Made by a program: the position numbers and the translations under genes | The notes under the pieces: model-generated | The model's input: the letters and a program-made list of their open reading frames with translations, nothing else | Databases searched by the model: none | What the model was told of the DNA's origin: nothing | Source: Candidatus Levyibacteriota bacterium | GTDB lineage: Bacteria > Patescibacteriota > Microgenomatia > Levybacterales > UBA12049 | DNA length: 27,876 nucleotides | Assembly (NCBI GenBank): GCA_023245515.1 | Contig: JAHFKE010000004.1 | Location: forward strand, 1-27,876 | Direction: 5' to 3' | In this document: positions 7,251-14,254 of the stretch, piece after piece | Numbering within the stretch: position 1 is the first letter of the stretch | How the letters are laid out: each line of letters starts with the position of its first letter

Positions 7251-8093
7251 ATGGCAACTAAAGAGGTAAAACAGAAAGAAGTAAAAGAACCAAAAGCAGC
7301 AAGGGTAAGTGCAGCTAAAAAGCCTGTAAAAACAGAAGCTAAAACAGCTACTGTAAAGACGAAGGTAGTTAAGGCCGCTCCAGAAGCTGAAAAGGTTGTT
7401 AAAAAAGAGGCTGCGGTTACAGTTAAGACTAAAAAGACTACTGTCTCTTTGACAGTTGATGTCTATGGTTTGGACGGCAAAGTCGTAGGCAAGGTGTCAT
7501 TGCCAGAGGAAGTTTTTGGTGACAAAGTTAACAAGAAGCTTTTGGCTCAAGCCGTCAGAGTGTATCTTGCTAACAAGCGTCAGGGAAATGCTTCGACCAA
7601 AACGCGAGGCGAAGTGGACGGATCAACGAGAAAGATCTATCAGCAAAAGGGTACAGGGAGAGCAAGACACGGATCAATCCGCGCTCCTATATTCGTTAAG
7701 GGAGGTATTGTTTTTGGTCCAAAGCCGAGAGATTACAACCTGAGTCTTCCTAAGAAGATGAAAAGGAAGGCACTGTTCAGTGCTTTGTCTGCAAAGCTAA
7801 GAGACGGAGAAGTAAAGATTATTTCAGGACTTGAGACAATGAAGCCAAAAACTAAGGAATTTGCAGCAGTCATAAAGAATCTAGAGATTGCAGAAAAGAG
7901 AAGAAAGGTGCTTGTTGTCGTAGCAGCAGATCTTGAGAGTGTAAAAAGAGCTGCAAGAAATGTAGAAGGTGTAAGTCTGACAGCGACAAAGAGGCTGAAT
8001 GCCTATGACGTGCTTAACACAAAGCAGCTTTTGATAATGAAAGACTCAATTTCTGAAATGGAAAAGCATTTCTCTGAAGGGGGCAGCAAATAG
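7251..8093 (+). CDS. rplD: 50S ribosomal protein L4 with basic N-terminal tail
   Basis: 280 residues against about 205 normally. The first 65 or so residues are a Lys/Ala/Val/Thr-rich low-complexity segment (KEVKQKEVKEPKAARVSAAK and similar). The L4 domain starts near VSLTVDVYGLDGKVVGK and shows the conserved loop RQGNASTKTRGEVDGSTRK, YQQKGTGRARHGSIRAPIFV and GGIVFGPKPRDY. L4 lines the exit tunnel and in some bacteria represses the S10 operon. Its basic tail sits opposite in charge to the acidic tail of L3, encoded one base upstream. The stop codon is directly followed by the rplW start. Confidence 0.97.
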   Translation: MATKEVKQKEVKEPKAARVSAAKKPVKTEAKTATVKTKVVKAAPEAEKVVKKEAAVTVKTKKTTVSLTVDVYGLDGKVVGKVSLPEEVFGDKVNKKLLAQAVRVYLANKRQGNASTKTRGEVDGSTRKIYQQKGTGRARHGSIRAPIFVKGGIVFGPKPRDYNLSLPKKMKRKALFSALSAKLRDGEVKIISGLETMKPKTKEFAAVIKNLEIAEKRRKVLVVVAADLESVKRAARNVEGVSLTATKRLNAYDVLNTKQLLIMKDSISEMEKHFSEGGSK

Positions 8094-8399
8094 ATGACAA
8101 CGTATGATATCATTGTAAAACCTGTTGTGACTGAAAAGTCGATGGCAGATGTCGCAAAGGGCAAGTATGGATTCATTGTTGCGATGCAGGCTACCAAGGC
8201 TACTATCAAAAAAGCCGTTGGAGATGCATTCAATGTTCATGTTGTTTCCGTAACGACAATAGTTGTTAAGGGGAAGAGAAAGAGAGTCGGAAAGAGACGT
8301 GAGGAAGTAAACGAGGCAAAATGGAAGAAAGCGATCGTCACTCTTAAAAAAGGAGAGAAAATCTCTTTGTTTGAGGCAGGAGAAGAGGAGAAGAAATAG
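8094..8399 (+). CDS. rplW: 50S ribosomal protein L23
   Basis: 101 residues, typical length. MTTYDIIVKPVVTEKSMADV, YGFIVAMQATKATIKKAVGD, FNVHVVSVTTIVVKGKRKR are standard L23 landmarks (the VTEKS and K.EIK/TIKKAV segments). It binds 23S domain III at the tunnel exit, where trigger factor and SRP dock. Its ATG touches the rplD stop, with AAGGGGG about 10 nt upstream inside rplD as Shine-Dalgarno, so translation is probably coupled. Confidence 0.96.
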   Translation: MTTYDIIVKPVVTEKSMADVAKGKYGFIVAMQATKATIKKAVGDAFNVHVVSVTTIVVKGKRKRVGKRREEVNEAKWKKAIVTLKKGEKISLFEAGEEEKK

Positions 8400-8400
8400 G

Positions 8401-8433
8401 GAGTTGAGAATTAAGAGTTGAAAATTGAGAAAT
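8401..8433. repeat. Heptamer repeat tract before rplB
   Basis: Read in sevens: GAGTTGA GAATTAA GAGTTGA AAATTGA GAAAT, ending at the rplB ATG. Two words are identical and the others are variants. The tract fills nearly the whole rplW-rplB gap and no Shine-Dalgarno is present. Same word family as tracts at 18501 and 22483. Confidence 0.7.
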
Positions 8434-9174
8434 ATGAATAAGTTAAAGACAATTAAAAAAAAACACTCAGGACGTGATGCAAGCGGGCAAGTTGTTGTTC
8501 GTCATCAGGGGGGTCAGCACAAGAGATATATAAGAAAGATTGATTTTAAACGTGATAAGTTGGATGTTGTAGGAGTAGTTGCAGCTATTGAGTACGATCC
8601 TAACAGAACTTGTGACGTAGCCCTTATTCATTATTCTGATGGAGACAAGAGATATATTCTCGCTCCTGAAGGACTGAAAGAAGGCGATAAGGTCTCAGCA
8701 GGTGTCAATGCTGAAATTAAAGCGGGAAGCGCTCTCCCACTTTCAGCGATTCCTGTAGGTACGTTCGTTCACAATGTAGAATTAACACCAGGACGTGGTG
8801 GTCAAATGGCTAGAGGTGCGGGAACAGCTGTGATTGTTTCTGCGAAAGAAGGAGACTATGTACATCTAAAGCTTCCTTCGGGCGAAGTGCGTAAGGTAAG
8901 CCTGAGAGCAATGGCAACAATTGGACAGGTCGGAAATGTTGAATGGAAAAATGAAATTATAGGGAAGGCTGGAAGGTCCCGCCATATGGGAATCCGTCCA
9001 ACTGTTCGAGGAGTCGCGCAGAACCCTAGGTCTCACCCTCACGGAGGAGGAGAAGGACGATCGGGAATCGGAATGCCGACACCCAAGACGTACGCAGGTA
9101 GAAAAGCTGTAGGTAGAACAAGAAGAAAGAAGAAATACTCGGATAAACATATTGTGCAAAGGAGGAAGAAATAA
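8434..9174 (+). CDS. rplB: 50S ribosomal protein L2
   Basis: 246 residues from MNKLKTIKKKHSGRDASGQV at ATG 8434; the TTG at 8425 falls in the repeat tract. L2 landmarks are VRHQGGQHKRYIRKIDFKR, IEYDPNRTCDVALIHYSDG, PVGTFVHNVELTPGRGGQMA, RAGTAVIV-like AGTAVIVSAKEG, and the catalytic-centre region RGVAQNPRSHPHGGGEGRSG with the conserved His. The protein lacks about 30 residues at the N terminus relative to typical bacterial L2 (about 275 residues). L2 bridges subunits and is essential for peptidyl transferase assembly. Confidence 0.97.
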   Translation: MNKLKTIKKKHSGRDASGQVVVRHQGGQHKRYIRKIDFKRDKLDVVGVVAAIEYDPNRTCDVALIHYSDGDKRYILAPEGLKEGDKVSAGVNAEIKAGSALPLSAIPVGTFVHNVELTPGRGGQMARGAGTAVIVSAKEGDYVHLKLPSGEVRKVSLRAMATIGQVGNVEWKNEIIGKAGRSRHMGIRPTVRGVAQNPRSHPHGGGEGRSGIGMPTPKTYAGRKAVGRTRRKKKYSDKHIVQRRKK

Positions 9175-9178
9175 ATTA

Positions 9179-9227
9179 GGGTCTAGGGTTTAGAAATCCT
9201 TAAAACCTAGAACCTAAAACCTAAATA
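9179..9227. repeat. Heptamer repeat hairpin between rplB and rpsS
   Basis: Exactly seven 7-nt words: GGGTCTA GGGTTTA GAAATCC TTAAAAC CTAGAAC CTAAAAC CTAAATA. The left part (TCTAGGGTTT) is the near inverse of the right part (AAACCTAGA), so the RNA can fold into a long hairpin with a bulge or mismatch about every seven bases. The rpsS ATG follows at 9230 without a Shine-Dalgarno. Confidence 0.7.
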
Positions 9228-9229
9228 TT

Positions 9230-9514
9230 ATGGGAAGAAGTATTAAAAAGGGTCCATACGTGGACGAAAAATTATTAAAAAAAGTTACGAAGCAGAAGCA
9301 GTCAGGTGATAGGACAGCTATCAAGACGTGGGCAAGAAGTTGCCAGATTCCACCGGAATTTGTTGGACATAGCTTTATGATTCATAACGGGAAGAATTTC
9401 ATAACTGTTAGCGTTGTTGAGAATATGGTTGGTCATAGACTTGGTGAATTTTCGCCAACCAGAACCTTTAGAGGTCACGGTAAGGTTGTGGCTAGAGAGG
9501 TAAGTAAGACCTAG
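9230..9514 (+). CDS. rpsS: 30S ribosomal protein S19
   Basis: 94 residues. Starts MGRSIKKGPYVDEKLLKKV, then WARSCQIPPEFVGHSFMIHNGKNF split across the family core, VTENMVGHRLGEFSPTRTFRGH-type ending (here VVENMVGHRLGEFSPTR). S19 forms a complex with S13 in the 30S head near the A- and P-site tRNAs. It follows the 9179 heptamer tract and is followed by rplV after 6 nt. Confidence 0.97.
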   Translation: MGRSIKKGPYVDEKLLKKVTKQKQSGDRTAIKTWARSCQIPPEFVGHSFMIHNGKNFITVSVVENMVGHRLGEFSPTRTFRGHGKVVAREVSKT

Positions 9515-9520
9515 AAAAAT

Positions 9521-9865
9521 ATGGAAGCAAGAGCATTATCAAAATCAGTAAGAATGAGTCCAAGAAAAGTACGCTTAATTGCTGATGCAATGCGTAATAT
9601 GTCAATTGATGACGCATTTCAAATGCTTGAAGTGACTCCTAAGAAGGCTGCAAGGATAATTTTGAAAACATTGCAGAGCGCAATAGCAAATGCGACCAAT
9701 AATGCAAAACTTGATAGAAGCAAGCTCGTTATTGCAAGTATCTTGGTAGATGAGGCGCCGGCATTAAAGCGTTTCCATCCGTCAAGTAGAGGGAGAACTC
9801 ACCCCTACAAGAAAAAGGGTAGTCATATTAAAATCGTTCTTAAAGAGAAAGGAGATACTAAGTAA
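9521..9865 (+). CDS. rplV: 50S ribosomal protein L22
   Basis: 114 residues. Landmarks: ALSKSVRMSPRKVRLIADAM at the start, ATPKKAA-type segment (VTPKKAARIILKTLQSAIAN), and the tunnel-lining beta-hairpin region LKRFHPSSRGRTHPYKKKGS. L22 lines the exit tunnel with L4. Its TAA stop overlaps the rpsC ATG by one base (TAATG), and AAAGGAG at 9848-9854 serves as the rpsC Shine-Dalgarno. Confidence 0.97.
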   Translation: MEARALSKSVRMSPRKVRLIADAMRNMSIDDAFQMLEVTPKKAARIILKTLQSAIANATNNAKLDRSKLVIASILVDEAPALKRFHPSSRGRTHPYKKKGSHIKIVLKEKGDTK

Positions 9866-10512
9866 TGGGTCAGAAAGTTAATCCACATGTTATAAGGTTA
9901 GGTGTCGTTAATACTTGGAACAGTCGCTGGTTCAATGAGAAGCGATATAAGGATGTCGTGCTTGAGGACTATGGTCTTCGCAAGATGCTTATGCAGAGAC
10001 TCAGACCGGGAGGAGTTGCTAAAGTTGAGATAGAGCGTTCGATTAATAGCTTGAGGATTATCATTCATGTTTCTCGTCCGGGAATTGTTATCGGAAGAGG
10101 AGGAACAGGACTTGACGACCTTAAGAAAGTTATCGTAAAGTTTTTCTCTAAGGATGCTCTTTCTAAGACGGCACCAAAGCTTGATATTAGAGTCGAGCCT
10201 ATAAAGGAGCCCAATCTTGATGCTTATCTTGTTGCAGTCAATGTGGGAGATCAGTTAATAAGGCGTTTGCCCCACAAGAGGGTGTTGGCATCCACTGCAG
10301 AGAGAGTAATGGGGGCAGGAGCGAAAGGTGTTAAGATCTTGCTTACAGGAAGAATCGCAGGAGCAGAAATCGCCAGAAGAGAGAAGATCCATCTGGGTAC
10401 GGTTCCACTATCAACAATCCGAGAAGATATTGCGTATGCTCAGGTTCCAGCGCTCACAAAGAAGGGTTTTATAGGAATCAAGGTATGGATCAATAGATCA
10501 GAGGAGAAATAA
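9865..10512 (+). CDS. rpsC: 30S ribosomal protein S3
   Basis: 215 residues, within the usual range. MGQKVNPHVIRLGVVNTWNS is the canonical start; a KH RNA-binding domain with GIVIGRGGTGLDDLKKVI lies at about 70-90; the C-terminal domain has GAKGVKILLTGRIAGAEIAR and ends GFIGIKVWINRSEEK. S3 is at the mRNA entry channel and helps unwind mRNA. One base overlaps rplV and two bases separate it from rplP, so the three are very likely co-translated. Confidence 0.97.
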   Translation: MGQKVNPHVIRLGVVNTWNSRWFNEKRYKDVVLEDYGLRKMLMQRLRPGGVAKVEIERSINSLRIIIHVSRPGIVIGRGGTGLDDLKKVIVKFFSKDALSKTAPKLDIRVEPIKEPNLDAYLVAVNVGDQLIRRLPHKRVLASTAERVMGAGAKGVKILLTGRIAGAEIARREKIHLGTVPLSTIREDIAYAQVPALTKKGFIGIKVWINRSEEK

Positions 10513-10514
10513 TT

Positions 10515-10922
10515 ATGTTAATGCCAAAAAGACAGAAGTATAGAAAGCAGATGAGAGGATCCATGAAGGGTAATGATACTCGTGGAACTAAGATCTCATT
10601 TGGCGAATTCGGATTGCAGACACTGCAGATGGGTTGGATCTCGAGTCGTCAGATTGAAGCAGCAAGACGCGCCATCAGTCATTACACAGATCGTCGTGGA
10701 ATAACGTATATCCGTATTTTTCCCGATAAGCCGGTTACAAAAAAGCCAGCTGAGGTGAGAATGGGTGGAGGAAAAGGAGATATTGCCGAGTATGTCGCAC
10801 CGGTAAAGCCAGGAAGAATGCTTTTTGAAATCGGAGGAGTTACTAAGGAGATTGCATTTGAAGCTCTGAGATTGGCTTCACACAAAATGTCAGTAAAGAC
10901 AAGAATTGTTGCAAAGAATTAG
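10515..10922 (+). CDS. rplP: 50S ribosomal protein L16
   Basis: 135 residues. Starts MLMPKRQKYRKQMRGSMKG, the standard L16 N terminus, with GGAG upstream at 10502. Further landmarks: FGEFGLQTLQMGWISSRQIE, ARRAISHY, RIFPDKPVTKKPAEVRMGGG and VKPGRMLFEIGGV. L16 contacts the A-site tRNA and organises the tRNA binding region of 23S rRNA. rpmC starts 10 nt downstream. Confidence 0.97.
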   Translation: MLMPKRQKYRKQMRGSMKGNDTRGTKISFGEFGLQTLQMGWISSRQIEAARRAISHYTDRRGITYIRIFPDKPVTKKPAEVRMGGGKGDIAEYVAPVKPGRMLFEIGGVTKEIAFEALRLASHKMSVKTRIVAKN

Positions 10923-10932
10923 TTTTGAAAGT

Positions 10933-11145
10933 ATGAAAACAAAAGATATAAAGGAATTACATTTGAAGACTGAGCTGGAGCTTAAAAAGCTTTTACAAGA
11001 AGCACAAACTGTGCTAGTATCTCTCAGGCTGGAGAAGGAGCAGAATAAATTGAAAAATACGCGGGACCTTTTTAATAAAAGAAAAGAAGTAGCAGTTATC
11101 AAAACGATACTTAATGAAAAGGAGGTTAAAGTAAAAAATGGCTAA
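10933..11145 (+). CDS. rpmC: 50S ribosomal protein L29
   Basis: 70 residues from MKTKDIKELHLKTELELKKL at ATG 10933; an ATG nine codons upstream would overlap rplP and gives a non-L29 start. The two-helix hairpin with the ELxxLRxEkxxxKN-type core (VSLRLEKEQNKLKNTRDL) is recognisable though diverged; the end KTILNEKEVKVKNG matches the family ending. L29 sits by the tunnel exit next to L23. It overlaps rpsQ by 8 nt. Confidence 0.93.
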   Translation: MKTKDIKELHLKTELELKKLLQEAQTVLVSLRLEKEQNKLKNTRDLFNKRKEVAVIKTILNEKEVKVKNG

Positions 11146-11377
11146 AACATTTGTTGGTAAAATCGCTTCAATAAAGATGCAAGATACGGCTGTGGTCGAG
11201 GTTGTTCGTCGTGTCCCGCACAAGCTTTATAAGAAGCTCATGAAGAAAACAAAGAGCTTTAAGGTAGATACGAAGGGTTTTGAGGTTGCTTTAGGTCAAG
11301 ACGTAAAGTTTGCTGAAACAAAACCTATGTCAAAAGATAAGTTTTTCAAGATAGTTGAAATTATCGAAAGGAAATAA
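11138..11377 (+). CDS. rpsQ: 30S ribosomal protein S17
   Basis: 79 residues. MAKTFVGKIASIKMQDTAVV and VVRRVPHKLYKKLMKKTKSF match the S17 OB-fold core (GxVvs-kM-kT-vV-v, h-lY-K); KFAETKPMSKDKFFKIVEI matches the ETRPLSKTK region. The usual HDE/N segment after the KKTKK strand is replaced here by KVDTKGFEVA. S17 is a primary 16S-binding protein. A strong Shine-Dalgarno AAAGGAGG (11118-11125) lies inside rpmC and the reading frames overlap by 8 nt. Confidence 0.95.
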   Translation: MAKTFVGKIASIKMQDTAVVEVVRRVPHKLYKKLMKKTKSFKVDTKGFEVALGQDVKFAETKPMSKDKFFKIVEIIERK

Positions 11378-11379
11378 TT

Positions 11380-11754
11380 ATGTTACAACTAAGAAGTATT
11401 TTAAAGGCAGCAGATAATTCGGGAGCTAAAGAGCTCACTTTGATCCATGTTTTTGGTGGGTCAAAAAGGCGCTACGGCCGACTTGGTGACATTATTAATG
11501 CAGTTGTTAAGACAGCGGTACCTCATGGGCAGGTAAAGGATGCTGAGATCGTGAAGTGTGTCATTGTCAGAACCAGGAAAGAAGTTCGCAGGCCTGACGG
11601 ATCATATATCAGATTTTCTGATAATGCCGCAGTTGTTATCGATAACCTAAAGGACAAGAATCCGAAGGGAACTCGTATTTTTGGTCCTATTGCGAGAGAA
11701 ATCAAGGATCGCGGATTTGCAAAGATTGCTAGTATGGCAACAGAGGTAGTATAA
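11380..11754 (+). CDS. rplN: 50S ribosomal protein L14
   Basis: 124 residues. MLQLRSILKAADNSGAKELT, HVFGGSKRRYGRLGDII, VKTAVPHGQVKDAEIVKCVI, RPDGSYIRFSDNAAVVI and PKGTRIFGPIAREI are all textbook L14 segments. L14 contacts 16S helix 14 and forms an intersubunit bridge. It is first in the spc part of the cluster, two bases after rpsQ, with AAAGGA at 11367-11372 as Shine-Dalgarno. Confidence 0.98.
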   Translation: MLQLRSILKAADNSGAKELTLIHVFGGSKRRYGRLGDIINAVVKTAVPHGQVKDAEIVKCVIVRTRKEVRRPDGSYIRFSDNAAVVIDNLKDKNPKGTRIFGPIAREIKDRGFAKIASMATEVV

Positions 11755-11766
11755 GGAGAAATTATT

Positions 11767-12072
11767 ATGAAATTAAAAAAAGGCGATTTAGTCACAGTTA
11801 TCAAAGGAAAAGAAAATGGAAAGACAGCAAAGATTGAAAAAGTCTTTTCTAAAGAAGCTAAGGTATTGGTTGAGGGCGTGAATCAGTTTAAGAGACACGT
11901 GAAGGCACGGATGCAGGGGCAAAAATCGGAAATTGTTACGATTACCAAGCCTTTACGTGCTGAGAATGTTATGCTTGTGTGTCCAAAGTGTAAGAAATTA
12001 GTACGTGTTGGCTACAAGTTCTTAAAAGACGAAAAAGTAAGAATTTGTAAGAGGTGCTCAAAGGAGATATAA
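11767..12072 (+). CDS. rplX: 50S ribosomal protein L24, zinc-ribbon form
   Basis: 101 residues. KOW motif near the start (KKGDLVTVIKGKENGKTAKI), then VEGVNQFKRHVKA. The C terminus carries two CxxC pairs, C72/C75 (CPKC) and C94/C97 (CKRC), with VGYKFL between, the zinc-ribbon variant of L24. L24 initiates 50S assembly and borders the tunnel exit. Shine-Dalgarno AAGGAG is at 11753-11758, overlapping the rplN stop. Confidence 0.96.
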   Translation: MKLKKGDLVTVIKGKENGKTAKIEKVFSKEAKVLVEGVNQFKRHVKARMQGQKSEIVTITKPLRAENVMLVCPKCKKLVRVGYKFLKDEKVRICKRCSKEI

Positions 12073-12076
12073 AATT

Positions 12077-12631
12077 ATGTCAGATTTACAAAAAAGATTT
12101 ACAGAAGAAATTACACCGGCTTTGCAAAAAAGCTTGGATATCCAAAATCCCATGGCATTGCCGCGCCTTGAGAAGATCGTTGTTAACATGGGTATTAAGG
12201 GTGTTGTCGCAGACAAGAAGCTTATCGAGAAGATGTCTGTAGCGGTCTCTAAGATAACAGGACAAAAGCCAAAGACAACGCGTGCTAAAAAAGCGATTGC
12301 AGGTTTTAAGATCAGAGAAGGGGATGCTCTTGGTCTTATGGTAACTCTTCGAGGTAAGAGAATGTATACGTTCTTTGATAACATCGTTAAGATGATGTTG
12401 CCTCGCATAAAGGATTTCCGCGGAGTTAAGAGGACAAGTTTTGATGGTGCAGGTAATTACACGCTTGGTCTTCATGAGTATTCTGTTTTTCCTGAGATTG
12501 ATCCTGCAAGTGTCGATAGGCTTCAGGGAATGGAAATTGTCTTCGTAACTAGAGCAAAAGATAATAAAGAAGGGCTCGCCCTTCTTGAGGGAATGGGAAT
12601 TCCTTTTGTGAAGGAACAGTCAAAAAAATAA
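12077..12631 (+). CDS. rplE: 50S ribosomal protein L5
   Basis: 184 residues. ALPRLEKIVVNMGIKG, ITGQKPKTTRAKKAIAGFKI, REGDALGLMVTLRGKRMYTF, LPRIKDFRGV and GNYTLGLHEYSVFPEID are standard L5 blocks. It binds 5S rRNA and bridges to S13. It starts 4 nt after rplX with AAGGAG upstream (12060-12065), so translation is probably coupled. An internal promoter for rpsN follows in the 48-nt gap. Confidence 0.98.
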   Translation: MSDLQKRFTEEITPALQKSLDIQNPMALPRLEKIVVNMGIKGVVADKKLIEKMSVAVSKITGQKPKTTRAKKAIAGFKIREGDALGLMVTLRGKRMYTFFDNIVKMMLPRIKDFRGVKRTSFDGAGNYTLGLHEYSVFPEIDPASVDRLQGMEIVFVTRAKDNKEGLALLEGMGIPFVKEQSKK

Positions 12632-12646
12632 GAAAGCTTGAGTTTG

Positions 12647-12655
12647 TGGTATAAT
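12647..12655 (+). promoter_or_regulatory. Internal extended -10 promoter before rpsN
   Basis: TGGTATAAT at 12647-12655 is a perfect TGnTATAAT extended -10 box. No good -35 lies 16-18 nt upstream. The same nine bases occur in the rpoA promoter. The predicted start near 12662 would leave about an 18-nt leader with GAGGTA before the rpsN ATG at 12680. Confidence 0.55.
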
Positions 12656-12679
12656 TCAAAGCTGAGGTAAATAAAATAT

Positions 12680-12865
12680 ATGGCTAAAGTATCAGATATA
12701 GTTAAATTTAAAAAAGAACAGAAATTTGCTGTAAGGCAGGTAAATCGTTGTGGGATTTGCGGAAGAGCACGCGGCTACCTTCGTCGTTTTGGTTTATGCA
12801 GAATTTGCTTTAGAGAGCGCGCTATGAAAGGAGACTTGCCTGGTGTATATAAGGCGAGTTGGTAA
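12680..12865 (+). CDS. rpsN: 30S ribosomal protein S14, zinc type (S14Z)
   Basis: 61 residues, the short zinc-binding S14. Zinc ligands C24, C27, C40 and C43 appear as CGICGRARGYLRRFGLCRIC, followed by FRERAMKGDLPGVYKASW, the usual end. S14 sits in the 30S head. The rpsN stop codon lies in a short palindromic repeat that fills the gap to rpsH. Its own extended -10 promoter lies upstream, so this gene may start a sub-operon. Confidence 0.97.
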   Translation: MAKVSDIVKFKKEQKFAVRQVNRCGICGRARGYLRRFGLCRICFRERAMKGDLPGVYKASW

Positions 12866-12886
12866 CCCTTCGACGAGCTCAGGGTT
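12864..12886. repeat. Palindromic repeat overlapping the rpsN stop
   Basis: AACCCT (12864-12869), TCGACGAGCTC, AGGGTT (12881-12886): 6 perfect pairs closing an 11-nt loop that is nearly self-complementary. The core CCCTTCGACGAGCTCAGGG resembles a short palindrome (CTTCGACAAGCTCAG type) that I know as dispersed in many bacterial genomes including CPR. The first arm begins in the rpsN stop codon. Confidence 0.55.
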
Positions 12887-12901
12887 GGAAAGGAAATTTA
12901 T

Positions 12902-13291
12902 ATGAATTATATTGTTGGTGATTTTGTTATTCAATTAAAGAATGCGTCGATGGCTCACAAGAGAGAGATTACTGTACCGTACTCAAATATCAGTAAGGCT
13001 ATTGCTCAGGTTCTGAAGAAGGAAGGATTTGTAGACTCTATAAAAGAAGAAGTTGTCAAGGAACGAAGGGTTCTTACGGTAGCATTGAGATATCAGAGAA
13101 GAAAGCCGGTTATAACCAACGTCAAGCTGGTTTCTAAGCCATCTCTTAGGACATATGTTGGATCAGGGGATATTGCCAAGCAGCAGGGAAGAGCAATGGT
13201 TGCAGTTATCTCAACCAACACAGGCGTATTAACAGGAAGGGAGGCAATTGAAAAGGGAGTCGGAGGCGAACTTTTGTTCAAGATCTGGTAA
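12902..13291 (+). CDS. rpsH: 30S ribosomal protein S8
   Basis: 129 residues, normal length. MNYIVGDFVIQLKNASMAHK (family: DpIaDmLtrIrNa), PYSNISKAIAQVLKKEGFV, ISKPSLRxY-like SKPSLRTYVG, and the conserved end STNTGVLTGREAIEKGVGGE-L followed by LLFKIW. S8 binds 16S helix 21 and in E. coli represses the spc operon. Shine-Dalgarno AAAGGA lies at 12890-12895 just after the palindromic repeat. Confidence 0.96.
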   Translation: MNYIVGDFVIQLKNASMAHKREITVPYSNISKAIAQVLKKEGFVDSIKEEVVKERRVLTVALRYQRRKPVITNVKLVSKPSLRTYVGSGDIAKQQGRAMVAVISTNTGVLTGREAIEKGVGGELLFKIW

Positions 13292-13309
13292 TCTTTCAAT
13301 TTTTAACTT

Positions 13310-13858
13310 ATGTCAAAAATAGGTAAAATGCCAATTCTGATTAGTAGCGGAGTCACTGTAGTTGTTGAGGGGCAGCAGGTAAAAATTGCCGGTCCTAAAG
13401 GTAGCGTTTCATATGATGTCGCGGAAGGGATAACTGCTGAAGTAGTTGATTCAAATATTTTGGTCACCGCTAAGAATCTGGAAGATAGAAGTGTTAAAGC
13501 TCGCTATGGTCTTACAAGAGCATTGCTTGCTAATATTGTTAAGGGAGTATCTGTTGGTATAGAAAAGAAGCTGGAGCTGGTGGGAGTTGGGTATAGAGCT
13601 CAGATGCAGGGTTCCGAGCTGGTTCTCTCACTCGGATTTTCACATCCTGTGAAGTTCGCTGCTCAGCCCGGTATTACGATGGCTGTTGCTGATAATGTTA
13701 TTACTATCTCAGGAATAGACAAGGCAGCAGTTGGTGAAATAGCTGCAAAAATTAGAGCAGTTCGTCCGCCTGAGCCTTATAAGGGTAAGGGTATCAAGTA
13801 TCAGGGTGAATATGTCCGTAGGAAAGCAGGTAAGGCAGCTAAGGCAGGAGCGAAATAA
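13310..13858 (+). CDS. rplF: 50S ribosomal protein L6
   Basis: 182 residues. Two tandem L6 folds: MSKIGKMPILISSGVTVVVE with IAGPKGSVSYDV in the first, and GVGYRAQMQGSELVLSLGFS, GIDKAAVGEIAAKIRAVRPP, EPYKGKGIKYQGEYVRRKAG in the second. Located near the factor-binding site by the sarcin-ricin loop. A short Ala/Lys tail ends the protein. No Shine-Dalgarno is visible in the 18-nt gap from rpsH. Confidence 0.98.
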   Translation: MSKIGKMPILISSGVTVVVEGQQVKIAGPKGSVSYDVAEGITAEVVDSNILVTAKNLEDRSVKARYGLTRALLANIVKGVSVGIEKKLELVGVGYRAQMQGSELVLSLGFSHPVKFAAQPGITMAVADNVITISGIDKAAVGEIAAKIRAVRPPEPYKGKGIKYQGEYVRRKAGKAAKAGAK

Positions 13859-13869
13859 AGTTTAAAATT

Positions 13870-14208
13870 ATGAAAAAGGATGCAAAATTACAGAGGAAGA
13901 CAAGGATTCACAGGAAGATAGCAGAAGTCTCTGATCGTCCACGACTTAGTGTGTTCAGATCAAATAAATATTGCTATGCTCAAATTGTTGACACGAGCGG
14001 TAAGACTCTTTTTGGCTTGTCAGACAAGGCGGTAGTCAAGGAGAAAGTATCTCCCATTGAATCTGCACGTCAGCTTGGACTGTCAGTTGCAAAAGTGGCA
14101 CTCGAGAAGAAGATTAAGTTGGTAGTTTTTGATAAAGGACGCTTTGCATACCATGGAAGAGTAAAGGCTCTTGCAGAAGGAGCAAGAGAGGGAGGTTTAA
14201 GCTTTTAA
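13870..14208 (+). CDS. rplR: 50S ribosomal protein L18
   Basis: 112 residues. KLQRKTRIHRKIAEVSDRPR, LSVFRSNKYCYAQIVD, and the end FDKGRFAYHGRVKALAEGAR (family FDRgGyxYHGRVKALAdaARE). L18 binds 5S rRNA and loads it onto the 50S. The start is an ATG 11 nt after rplF with an AT-rich, Shine-Dalgarno-free gap. A 46-nt gap without visible signals separates it from rpsE. Confidence 0.97.
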   Translation: MKKDAKLQRKTRIHRKIAEVSDRPRLSVFRSNKYCYAQIVDTSGKTLFGLSDKAVVKEKVSPIESARQLGLSVAKVALEKKIKLVVFDKGRFAYHGRVKALAEGAREGGLSF

Positions 14209-14254
14209 TTTAATGATCAATGCCCGGTGATAAATGGCTATTAAGTAAATAACT

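Noticed and set aside
14209..14254. Search for a regulatory element between rplR and rpsE
   Set aside because: No hairpin, promoter or 7-nt pattern stands out in this 46-nt gap.
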